Assembly (NCBI GenBank): GCA_903930565.1
Contig: CAIYZC010000100.1
Span: 1-36,630 of the forward strand
Direction: 5' to 3'
DNA: 36,630 nucleotides
Source of the DNA: an uncultured Pedosphaera sp.
Lineage (GTDB): Bacteria; Verrucomicrobiota; Verrucomicrobiia; Limisphaerales; Pedosphaeraceae
Shown here: positions 18,315-25,379 of the stretch, in pieces
How positions within the stretch are numbered: the stretch's first letter is position 1
How the letters are laid out: each line of letters begins with the position of its first letter
Notes under the pieces: model-generated
Databases searched by the model: none
Seen by the model: only the letters and a program-made list of their open reading frames with translations
What the model was told of the DNA's origin: nothing
Translations under genes and position numbers: made by a program

Positions 18315-18999
18315 GGGAATCGCCGACGCCTCCGCCGGTCAAGGCCGCCGCCAAGGTCCGCGCCAAGTTTTGGGCTGCGGCCGCCGTTTGCCGCTGAAAT
18401 TGCAACAACCGCGGAATCCGCCCCGGCGAGCGGGCCACCGCCAGCGCCAACCGGGGGAGACTGATCCGGGCATCCGGGGTCATGAGGGCGTTGAAATCAA
18501 GGGGCAAATCCTCCCCGGCGGGATCGGAAACGACCCGCACGGTCGCACTCGGCACGCCCTGTTCCCGGCAGAAAGCGCGAATCACGGCCGACTCCATTTC
18601 CACCAACTCGGCACCGGTGGCCCGTCGCAACTCGAGTTTCTCCGCCACCGTCACCGCCACCCTTTCGGCGTGGACAAACCGGCCCGTGCGCGCCCCCGCC
18701 GTGCGCAGGCGCGCCGCGAACTCCACCAACTCCGGATCGGCGTCGAAGGCCACCGCGCCCGTCGGCCAACTCGGATCGAGGCCGCCCGCGAACCCGGCCG
18801 TCACCACCCAATCCGGCCGCTCCGCCGCGAATGCCCGGCGCACCCCGGTGGCCGCGTTGCGCGCCCCCATGCCGGTCACGCAGGTTACCACCCCGGGGGG
18901 CACCGCCGCGCCGCGGAAAAAAACCGCCTCCTCCCGCACGGCGAAGCACACCAGCACGCGGGCCGCGACCGGCGGAAGGGAATGGATGGGGGAACTCAT
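18298..18999 (-). CDS. Nucleoside phosphorylase-superfamily protein (MTA/SAH nucleosidase or HpnG-like)
   Basis: A 233-residue cytoplasmic protein with the PNP_UDP fold signature. GMGARNAATGVRRAF is the glycine-rich phosphate/ribose region, TAGFAGGLDPSWPTGAV follows, then VEMESAVIRAFCREQGVP, which contains the E-M-E ribose-binding pair. VVSDPAGEDLP carries the Asp that acts as general acid in nucleosidases. The G-G-L-D-P and S-D-P-A-G-E-D-L-P context recalls the hopanoid-associated nucleosidase HpnG, but no hopanoid genes are in this window. MTA/SAH nucleosidase is the alternative. It overlaps the MFS gene downstream by 17 bases and follows the exonuclease gene after 76 bases. Confidence 0.72.
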   Translation of the reverse strand: MSSPIHSLPPVAARVLVCFAVREEAVFFRGAAVPPGVVTCVTGMGARNAATGVRRAFAAERPDWVVTAGFAGGLDPSWPTGAVAFDADPELVEFAARLRTAGARTGRFVHAERVAVTVAEKLELRRATGAELVEMESAVIRAFCREQGVPSATVRVVSDPAGEDLPLDFNALMTPDARISLPRLALAVARSPGRIPRLLQFQRQTAAAAQNLARTLAAALTGGGVGDSHGRRA

Positions 19000-19075
19000 T
19001 TTGGACGGATGCTTGGCGATGGGCCGACGGGAGCAGGCTCCCGCCCGGCGGGACGGACCGGCTGCGGTGGCGGGG

Positions 19076-19795
19076 TTACTTCACCCCCGTCAACCGCTCT
19101 TTCCAGATTTTGTGCAGTTGCACCGTCGCGCGCACATCGCGCAGACAGTATTCCGCGATTTCCCGCTGGCGCCCCGCGGCGACCATTTCATTCATATCCC
19201 AGCCCGTGACGCCGTGGCTCTTGGGCGAATCCAAACCGAACGCTTTGCAGTAGAAGTCCAGGTTGAACCGCCGCGCCGCACCGTCCCGGCCGCTCACTCC
19301 ATGGAAGGTGAACTGTTCCGCCAAGTCGCAATGCGGTTCGGCGGCGAACCGATTCCCCAGCCAGTGTTTCCGTGTGATCGGAACGTTCATGACGGCCGAG
19401 CGCAAATACAGGAACGGCACATCAAAACTCCGACCATTGAAAGTGACGATGTTTTCGTAGTGCTGGGCCACGTCCCAAAACGCGGTGAGCAGCTCGCCTT
19501 CATCCACGCAGGGCACGAACTCCACGGGCCCGGCCGTTTCGTCCTCCGTCTCGAAATCCTCCGCCACGAACAGCACCTGCCCCCGCGCCGACTCCGCATT
19601 GAGCATGGCCACGCAGACCACCTGCGCGGTGAGCGGCCAGCGGTTGAACTGCCGTTGGATTTCCTCCCGGCGCGCCGCGCGCGCTTCCAAATCCGGCAGG
19701 CTTTCCGCCTCCCGGAACAAATACTCCTGCTGCGCCTCGTCGAAGTTCTCCGCCGGCAGCGCCGAGGTCTCGATGTCGAAGACCAGCGTGGCCAT
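19076..19795 (-). CDS. Predicted 3'-5' exonuclease, DNA polymerase B-type (DEDDy) exonuclease-like
   Basis: A 239-residue stand-alone exonuclease domain. Motif Exo I is FDIETS (D7, E9), Exo II is TFNGRSFDVPFL (D125), and Exo III is YCLRDVRAT (Y216, D220), so all four metal-binding acidic residues and the DEDDy tyrosine are present. This fits the polB-like exonucleases found as single-domain proteins in many bacteria, for which a proofreading or repair role is presumed but rarely tested. Its start ATG shares one A with the TGA stop of the preceding phosphoglycerate mutase gene (TGATG), which implies translational coupling between two functionally unrelated genes. Confidence 0.87.
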   Translation of the reverse strand: MATLVFDIETSALPAENFDEAQQEYLFREAESLPDLEARAARREEIQRQFNRWPLTAQVVCVAMLNAESARGQVLFVAEDFETEDETAGPVEFVPCVDEGELLTAFWDVAQHYENIVTFNGRSFDVPFLYLRSAVMNVPITRKHWLGNRFAAEPHCDLAEQFTFHGVSGRDGAARRFNLDFYCKAFGLDSPKSHGVTGWDMNEMVAAGRQREIAEYCLRDVRATVQLHKIWKERLTGVK

Positions 19796-21018
19796 CAGGC
19801 GCCGAATTTGTCGAACATCCGCGCGTTGGCCTGCATCAAGCGGATCAGGAACTTCGCGTCGAACACACCCAACGAGCCGCTGTTCGCCCCCGTTTCGGTG
19901 AAGCGTTGCAATTTGTCCCAGCCCGACAACTCCGAAACCAGCAGCACCGGCTGCGGATGCCAGGAATGCCCTTTGGCCGCGCAGGGGGTCGAGTGGTCGC
20001 CCGTCACGGCCAGCACGTCGGGCCGCTTGCTCAACAAGATCGGCAGCGCCGCGTCCAAATCCTCGATGGCTTTCTTCTTGGCGGCAAAATTGCCGTCTTC
20101 CCCGTACATGTCCGTGTACTTGTAGTGAATAAAGAAGTAATCGTAGTTGTCGTACTCGGCCACGTAGCGCTCAAATTGTTCCGCGATGGTCTGCGGACCT
20201 TCCATCTTGGTCATGCCCACCAATTGGGCCAGGCCTTTGTACATCGGATACACCGCCAGGCAACCCGGCCGCATTTGATAGCGCTCCTGAAAGGTCGGAA
20301 TCTCGGGCTGGTGCGCGATGCCGCGCATGAGGAAGCCGTTCGCGGGCTTCTTTTTGGCCAGCAAGGGCAGCGCCGCGGCGTAAAACTTCTGGATCAATTC
20401 CGCGGCTTTCTTTGCTTTGGCGGATTTTTTGTCCACGGGTTCCACCTGGGGAATCGCCAAGCCTTCGCGATGCGGATCCGCGTCCGTCAACGGTCCTTCC
20501 AGGCCCTTGCCCCGGAACAGCACCACGAACCGGTGCCCCTTGCCCGCCTTGATGATCACTTCGGCGTCCCCAATCTTCTTGATTTTCGCGGCCAGCAAGG
20601 CGCACAGCTCCTCGCAAACCTCGGTCTCAATGCGGCCGGCGCGCCGGTCGGTCACGATGCCCTTGGCGTCCAAGGTGCAAAAATTTGCCCGCGCCGCGAC
20701 GTCGCCGCCGCGCAACTCCAACCCCAGCCCCAGCGCTTCGATCACCCCGCGGCCCACTTGGAATTCCAGCGGATCATAACCGAACAAACCCAAATGGCCC
20801 GGCCCGCTGCCCGGGGTGATTCCCGGCGCGACGGGGATCATGCGCCCCTGGGCGCCCTGTTGCGCCAGCGCGTCCAGATTGGGCGTCACGGCCGCTTCCA
20901 AGGGCGTCAGATAATTCTGCTCCTTGGTGGCGATATCGCCCAGACCGTCCAAGACCAGCAGCACCATCTTGGCACTGTTTTTCAACGTCAATTCCGAATA
21001 AAGCGCGTCCAGATTCAT
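19795..21018 (-). CDS. apgM: 2,3-bisphosphoglycerate-independent phosphoglycerate mutase, archaeal type
   Basis: Interconverts 3- and 2-phosphoglycerate in glycolysis and gluconeogenesis. The 407-residue protein belongs to the alkaline phosphatase superfamily. LLVLDGLGD (D24) binds metal. TPGSGPGHLGLFGYDP contains the catalytic Ser (S71) and matches the archaeal (aPGAM) form, not the 510-residue bacterial GpmI. Late metal ligands appear in YFFIHYKYTDMYGED and AVTGDHSTPCAAKGHSWHP. The ATG at 21018 gives the expected N-terminus. The gene lacks a visible Shine-Dalgarno; the leader contains an AT-rich TTAATTAATTCAA stretch. It heads the run apgM-exonuclease-nucleosidase-MFS. Confidence 0.93.
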   Translation of the reverse strand: MNLDALYSELTLKNSAKMVLLVLDGLGDIATKEQNYLTPLEAAVTPNLDALAQQGAQGRMIPVAPGITPGSGPGHLGLFGYDPLEFQVGRGVIEALGLGLELRGGDVAARANFCTLDAKGIVTDRRAGRIETEVCEELCALLAAKIKKIGDAEVIIKAGKGHRFVVLFRGKGLEGPLTDADPHREGLAIPQVEPVDKKSAKAKKAAELIQKFYAAALPLLAKKKPANGFLMRGIAHQPEIPTFQERYQMRPGCLAVYPMYKGLAQLVGMTKMEGPQTIAEQFERYVAEYDNYDYFFIHYKYTDMYGEDGNFAAKKKAIEDLDAALPILLSKRPDVLAVTGDHSTPCAAKGHSWHPQPVLLVSELSGWDKLQRFTETGANSGSLGVFDAKFLIRLMQANARMFDKFGA

Positions 21019-21326
21019 GATTGAATTAATTAAGGTGGCCGGGGTCGGGCGCTTGGCGCCCAGCCCGCAAACTGGCGCGCATTCTGAAAGACCCTCGCCC
21101 CAGCGTCAACGCGATTGTTTTGCCGCGTCGGAGGGAGTTCAAACCGAGCAACGCCCGGCCATCCCTCGCTCCCCCGCTTCCCGGAACCAACGCAACCCTT
21201 CGTCGCCGGTCGACTTCGTCCCCGTCCGAAGGGGATGATCACATCCCCCGGGCTGTGGGCGCGCATCACCCCCGGCTGGGCGCGGGCTAACTTTGGCCGC
21301 AATCCGGCTGCATGGTAGGAGCCTCG
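21019..21326. other. Intergenic region upstream of apgM
   Basis: A 308-base gap between two minus-strand genes. The only clear structure is the hairpin at 21231-21248. Next to the apgM start, TTAATTAATT is an AT-rich patch that could hold a promoter, without recognisable -35 and -10 boxes. The open frames here have implausible Arg/Pro-rich composition. Confidence 0.5.
21231..21248 (-). terminator. Perfect 7-base hairpin downstream of the CRTAC1-type gene
   Basis: GGGGATG-ATCA-CATCCCC is a perfect 7-base stem with a 4-base loop. It lies about 80 bases past the stop of the minus-strand gene ending at 21327 and about 210 bases before apgM. A terminator for the upstream gene is the simplest reading, although no T-run follows. 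Confidence 0.45.
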
Positions 21327-23285
21327 TTAATTGGCGCCTTCCTTGATTTCCATCTGCTGGTTGATCCCCAGGCCGCTGGTGATCACTTGCTGGGTGCCCG
21401 AGGGCCACTTGATTTCGATGGCCTCGATCTTCGTAGCGTTGCCCAAGCCGAAATACATGGGCAACAAGCTCTGCGCGAAATAACCGGACTTGCCGTCGTA
21501 GTATTGCGTGTACGTCTTCCCGCCCGCCTTCACCTTCACGGTCGCGCCCAAACCATCCCGGTTCGACTTGGTACCCACCAATTTGATCTTCAGATAATGG
21601 ATCGTCTTCTTGGCGGTCAAATTGCTGATCAAGACCTGCGGGCGGTCGTTGAAATCTTCCACGATCAAATCCAGGTCGCCGTCGCCATCCACGTCGAACA
21701 TCAAGCTCGACCGCGAACTCAGCACGCCGCGCACCGGCAGCAGCCCCTTTTTGTGGTAGCACAGGGGGTTCTTTTTGTCCTCGCCCGAGCAGTCGCAGGT
21801 GAAATAAACCTCGTCCACTTGCATCCCCGCGCGGGGCTCCACGCCCAGCAGGAATTCCGCGTCGCGGAACCGCCTGCCGCCCTCGTTCAAGAGCACTGAA
21901 TTAATGGAATAGCGGAAGGGGTAACCCATCCCGGAGGTGATGAACACATCCTCGTAGCCGTCCGCATTCAGATCGCCCACGCTCAACCCCCAGGGCCAGT
22001 ACGTTTCCGCGTTGGCCGGGTCCGAAATTTCCGTGTATTTGCCGCCGCCTTGGTTCAGGTAAAAGGCGTTGCCGTAAATCAGGTTTTTGAGGCTGTTGGC
22101 CCGCTCCTCCGCGCTCCATTCCGCGCCGCACCACGGCTCGCTCTTGGCCTTTTCAAACTCCAGGGTGAAGTTCTTCTCCCCCACCCGGTTTTGCAACGGG
22201 GACATGTCCGAATGCATGTCCGTGACATACAGGTCAATCAAGCCGTCCTGGTTGAAATCAAAAAACTTCACCCCCATCGCGCCGCTGGGCGTCCGGGGAA
22301 AATACTGGGCCGTCTTGTCCACAAAACTCTTGCCGCCCTGGTTCTCGTAATACTTGGACCCGCCCGCCATGTTCAACACGAACAGGTCCGGATACCCGTC
22401 TCCGTTCACGTCGCAGAAGGTCGCGTCGCCCGACCACAAATCGTGCAGCAAATGCGTTTCTTTGGAAACATTCTTGAACTTCATCCCCCCGAGGTTTTTG
22501 TACAGAATGCTCGGTTCCTTGCGGTCATCCATCGAGAACCCCATCGCCACATTGGTCACGCCCACATAATAGCCGCCCCGGCCCTTCACGTCGGTCGTGT
22601 ACACCCCGGTGTTCACCAAAAAGATGTCCAACAACCCGTCGTTGTCGTAATCGAACATCACCGCCGCCGAGGAGTGCCCCACATAATCCAACCCGGCCTC
22701 CTTGGAAATGTCCTTGAACCGGCCGCCGCCCAGGTTTTTGAACAGCACATTCCCGCCCTTCACCGTGGTGACAAACAAGTCGGGCAGCCCGTCATTGTCC
22801 AAATCCGCGAACGAAGCCCCCACGCACACCCGGCCCGGCAACCCCACGCCCGCCTTTTCCGTGATGTTTTCGAATTTCCCGCCGCCCACGTTGCGCCACA
22901 ATTCGCAGCCGCCAATTTGGTTCACGAAGAACACGTCGATCTTCCCGTCCCCGTCCACATCCGCCGCCGTCACTCCGGTGCCGTGATCGTACAGGATCGC
23001 CTTCAATTCCTTTCCGCAGTCGTCCACGATTTGGTGCCGGAACGTGATCCCGCTGTGGTCGATTTCGTTTTTGAATTGAAAGCCGTAAAAGGTCTGGAAT
23101 TGCTTCGCGGCCGCTTCCTGTTCCGCCTTGCGGGCGGCCAGCGCCTTGTGCGTCCCCGGCACATCCGGGGCCGGCGGGGCTTGGTTCGCCTGGCCGAACA
23201 CGCCCTGGATGCCGCCCAGGCACACTGCTAGGGCGTAAGAAAGTGTACGGCCGGTCAACCCGGTGCGGACGCATGAATCTGGCAT
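21327..23285 (-). CDS. Secreted CRTAC1-type protein with FG-GAP/VCBS repeats and ASPIC/UnbV domain
   Basis: A 652-residue protein from the ATG at 23285, with a signal peptide ending near GVFGQA. At least seven Ca-binding-loop repeats of the form D-x-D/N-x-D-G-x-x-D are spread along it (VDGDGKIDVFFVN, DLDNDGLPDLFVT, YDNDGLLDIFLVN, DVNGDGYPDLFVLN, DFNQDGLIDLYVTD and others), predicting a Ca-stabilised beta-propeller. The last ~85 residues (HYLKIKLVGTKSNRDGLGATVKVKAG, then IEIKWPSGTQQVI) are an ASPIC/UnbV domain. Such proteins are abundant in Planctomycetota and Verrucomicrobiota and presumed extracellular; their substrate is unknown. A TTG at 23312 could extend it by nine residues. A hairpin lies just upstream of the chosen start. 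Confidence 0.9.
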   Translation of the reverse strand: MPDSCVRTGLTGRTLSYALAVCLGGIQGVFGQANQAPPAPDVPGTHKALAARKAEQEAAAKQFQTFYGFQFKNEIDHSGITFRHQIVDDCGKELKAILYDHGTGVTAADVDGDGKIDVFFVNQIGGCELWRNVGGGKFENITEKAGVGLPGRVCVGASFADLDNDGLPDLFVTTVKGGNVLFKNLGGGRFKDISKEAGLDYVGHSSAAVMFDYDNDGLLDIFLVNTGVYTTDVKGRGGYYVGVTNVAMGFSMDDRKEPSILYKNLGGMKFKNVSKETHLLHDLWSGDATFCDVNGDGYPDLFVLNMAGGSKYYENQGGKSFVDKTAQYFPRTPSGAMGVKFFDFNQDGLIDLYVTDMHSDMSPLQNRVGEKNFTLEFEKAKSEPWCGAEWSAEERANSLKNLIYGNAFYLNQGGGKYTEISDPANAETYWPWGLSVGDLNADGYEDVFITSGMGYPFRYSINSVLLNEGGRRFRDAEFLLGVEPRAGMQVDEVYFTCDCSGEDKKNPLCYHKKGLLPVRGVLSSRSSLMFDVDGDGDLDLIVEDFNDRPQVLISNLTAKKTIHYLKIKLVGTKSNRDGLGATVKVKAGGKTYTQYYDGKSGYFAQSLLPMYFGLGNATKIEAIEIKWPSGTQQVITSGLGINQQMEIKEGAN

Positions 23286-23295
23286 ATAAAATGGG

Positions 23296-23310
23296 GCGGT
23301 TGGAAACCGC
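23296..23310 (-). promoter_or_regulatory. Hairpin in the leader of the CRTAC1-type gene
   Basis: GCGGTT-TCC-AACCGC (minus strand) is a perfect 6-base stem ending 10 bases before the ATG at 23285, close enough to block ribosome access. It lies next to an AT-rich stretch (23310-23340) in the 215-base divergent gap, where the promoter probably lies. Confidence 0.35.
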
Positions 23311-23500
23311 AAAACTGGGTAATATGGATAATTAAATTGGCAAACGCCGGTCGCCCGCCGCCAAGGGTATAGAACCGGAATGCGGGCTTTGACAAGCCGA
23401 ATTGCGCTAATTCTGTCCGGAATGTGGGTTCTCGGTGAATTCGCCGTGAATTCACCTTGACCCCCCGCCGGGGCTGCGCTAAGCCTCCGCCACCAACATC

Positions 23501-24697
23501 ATGCTGCGGTTCCGCCACCCCTGCCTACCTGTTTCCGCCAACCGGCCCTGCCGGTGGCCGCTGGCGATTGCGCTCCTCTTGGGATTCTTCCTCACGGGCC
23601 CGTGTCCCGTCGCCGGAGCGCTGTCGCCCGCCGCGGACGGCTTCCATGTTCACCCGGGCGAAAGCATTCAAGCCGCCCTGGACGCCGCCGCCCTCAACCC
23701 CAGCAACAAAGTCGTGCGGGTTCATGCCGGTCTCTATTACCCCGAGGGCAAACGCCAGGCCTTCATCTGGTTCAACCAACGCCACGACGGCGTCCAGCTC
23801 TTGGCGGACGGCGCCGTCACCCTCTCCGCCGCCAATCCCGCCCTGACCACCCCGCGCGCCGAGGGCTACCCCGCGGTGGTCAATCATGTGGTGTACTTCG
23901 GCGTCGGCGTCGGCAGTAACACATTGTTGCAGGGCTTCCGCCTCACCGGCGCCGCGAATTACGTGAGCCAGAAACTCACCCAGGCCATGGAACCCGACAC
24001 CAGTTTCCACAAAAACCTCTTTTTTTACACCGATGGCGGCGCGGTAAAAGTCTTCGGCCGCTCCTCCCCCACCCTGCGGGATCTCGAGGTCGTGGACAAC
24101 TTCGCCAGCCCCTGCGCCGCCGGGGTCTCCATCCAGCAGGAAGGCGCGAACGAGTTGCCCGTGCTGCTGGAAAACTGCGTCTTTCGCAACAACCGCGCCC
24201 AGGTCACCGGCGCCGCCATTGACCTCCTCGCCGGCAGCGCGGCCGTAATCCGCAACTGCCTCCTGGTCACGAACGCCGGCAACGCCGGCATGGACCCGCT
24301 CACCCTCCGGGGCGGCCCCCTTACCTTCACCAACAACGGCGTCCTGACCATCTTCACCGGCTCCCGGGCGGTGGTCGATCACTGCACCTTCACCGGCAAC
24401 CGCAACGCCGTGGACGACATGGGCGGCCGCAGCGAGTACCGTGATTGCATCTTCTCCGACAACACCCTCGCCACCGGTTTGACCGGCACGACCCGCTACG
24501 AAATCGACCTCCTGCTCGGCGGCAAGATCACCGGTTGCGTCTTCCACGCCCCCACCCCCGACCTCCGCACGCGCGTCCCCGCCGCCGCGAACCGCCTCGA
24601 CGCCCCCCCGCCCCGTTTCACCGCCGATTTCATCCCCACCGACCCCGCCTACGCCCGCGCCGGCTACCGCCCGCGGCTCGTGGCCGTGCTGCACTAA
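23501..24697 (+). CDS. Secreted right-handed beta-helix (pectate lyase-like) protein
   Basis: A 398-residue protein from an ATG, with a signal peptide (about residues 18-41, LAIALLLGFFLTGPCPVAGA). The opening HPGESIQAALDAAA matches the first turn of right-handed parallel beta-helix proteins. The middle holds repeated short strands of the kind found in PbH1 repeats (NCVFRNNRAQVTGAAIDLLAG, VIRNCLLVTNAGN, VDHCTFTGNRNAVDD, YRDCIFSDNTLA). Family members bind or cleave acidic polysaccharides, but no catalytic residues can be assigned. It is divergent from the CRTAC1-type gene. The long gap after it contains the permease relic. Confidence 0.82.
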   Translation: MLRFRHPCLPVSANRPCRWPLAIALLLGFFLTGPCPVAGALSPAADGFHVHPGESIQAALDAAALNPSNKVVRVHAGLYYPEGKRQAFIWFNQRHDGVQLLADGAVTLSAANPALTTPRAEGYPAVVNHVVYFGVGVGSNTLLQGFRLTGAANYVSQKLTQAMEPDTSFHKNLFFYTDGGAVKVFGRSSPTLRDLEVVDNFASPCAAGVSIQQEGANELPVLLENCVFRNNRAQVTGAAIDLLAGSAAVIRNCLLVTNAGNAGMDPLTLRGGPLTFTNNGVLTIFTGSRAVVDHCTFTGNRNAVDDMGGRSEYRDCIFSDNTLATGLTGTTRYEIDLLLGGKITGCVFHAPTPDLRTRVPAAANRLDAPPPRFTADFIPTDPAYARAGYRPRLVAVLH

Positions 24698-24943
24698 ACC
24701 TGTTTGCAGCAGCCTCTCGGCTCCCCTTCCCTCACCTATACCGCCCGCTTCGAGCCCCAGTCAGAGGCTTCCGCACTTCCGCAGGTCGCAGCCAACCACA
24801 ATGCAAATCCTCCCTGAATCACACCCGGAATCTCTGGCGCCATCCCGGCGAACCAAATGGGCGCGACGCCTCAGCTCAAGATAAAATCCTGGGTCCTGGT
24901 TCGAACGCAATCCGTCGGCCCGTACCCCTTACACCGCACCCCT

Positions 24944-25090
24944 GCACCAAATGCTCCGCAACCGGGGTGCGGCAGGCATTTAACGCGGGGATTGGGCTGG
25001 CGAGGGCACCCAAGGCAATCAGGGAAGATTATGAGGGGGTTGAATTGCCATTGGTCGAGAATCACGCGGGTTTGGGCGCGGGGAAGGCGT
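24944..25090 (-). pseudogene. Decayed 3' fragment of an FtsX/MacB-type permease gene
   Basis: This stretch aligns with the last ~50 codons of the intact permease gene at 29084-30286, in the same orientation. Shared runs include CACCAAATGCTCCGC, GGGGTTGAATTGCCA and GTTTGGGCGCGG. Minus-strand translation gives RAQTRVILDQWQFNPLIIF against RAQTGVVLDPWQFNPVMVF in the intact protein. After an 11-base deletion the match resumes in another frame as LIALGALASPIPALNACRTP against LIALGALAGVIPALKAYRTP, ending EHLV in both. The relic lacks everything upstream (no ATP-dependent partner, no N-terminal part) and its stop codon has changed. It is therefore a truncated, frameshifted remnant and not a gene. Confidence 0.85.
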
Positions 25091-25261
25091 AATGCGTTGC
25101 AGCTGAAAGCTAAATCCCGCTTCAACCAGCTCGCGATGGGGGGATGCACATCCGCAGATGCCAATCGCCGAGATAAAAGGTTTTTCCAGCGCTTTGTTTC
25201 CAATCCTTGATTTCGTCAATTTCAGCAAGAATCTGCGGTGGTTGATCGAACAAATTGCCTG

Positions 25262-25282
25262 GTCTTGACCATGGTCGAAGAC
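25262..25282. promoter_or_regulatory. Near-perfect 21-base palindrome upstream of the RCC1/Ig gene
   Basis: GTCTTGACCATGGTCGAAGAC: the 10-base core GACCATGGTC is a perfect palindrome, and the GTCTT/AAGAC arms pair, with one extra G on the right. It lies about 98 bases before the start at 25380. A dimeric regulator site or a leader hairpin is possible; neither is demonstrated. Confidence 0.35.
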
Positions 25283-25379
25283 TGTGCCATTTTTCGGGCT
25301 GACGTTCGCAGCTGATGGGCTAAGGAAATGGCCAATGCCCGGCGGCGATTCCTGAAATAAGCAGATTCAACTCAGCGGC

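Larger units (their letters stand above)
24698..25379. other. Long non-coding stretch with a pseudogene relic
   Basis: This 682-base gap contains the permease relic (24944-25090) and a palindrome (25262-25282). No intact gene is evident. The DNA from about 24870 to 25400 is visibly less GC-rich than the flanking genes, consistent with decaying or recently acquired DNA. Confidence 0.7.

Noticed and set aside
24890-24925. T-arm-like GGTTCGAAC string suggesting a tRNA gene or tRNA remnant
   Set aside because: The flanking bases do not form the T stem, and no acceptor, D or anticodon arms can be folded around it.
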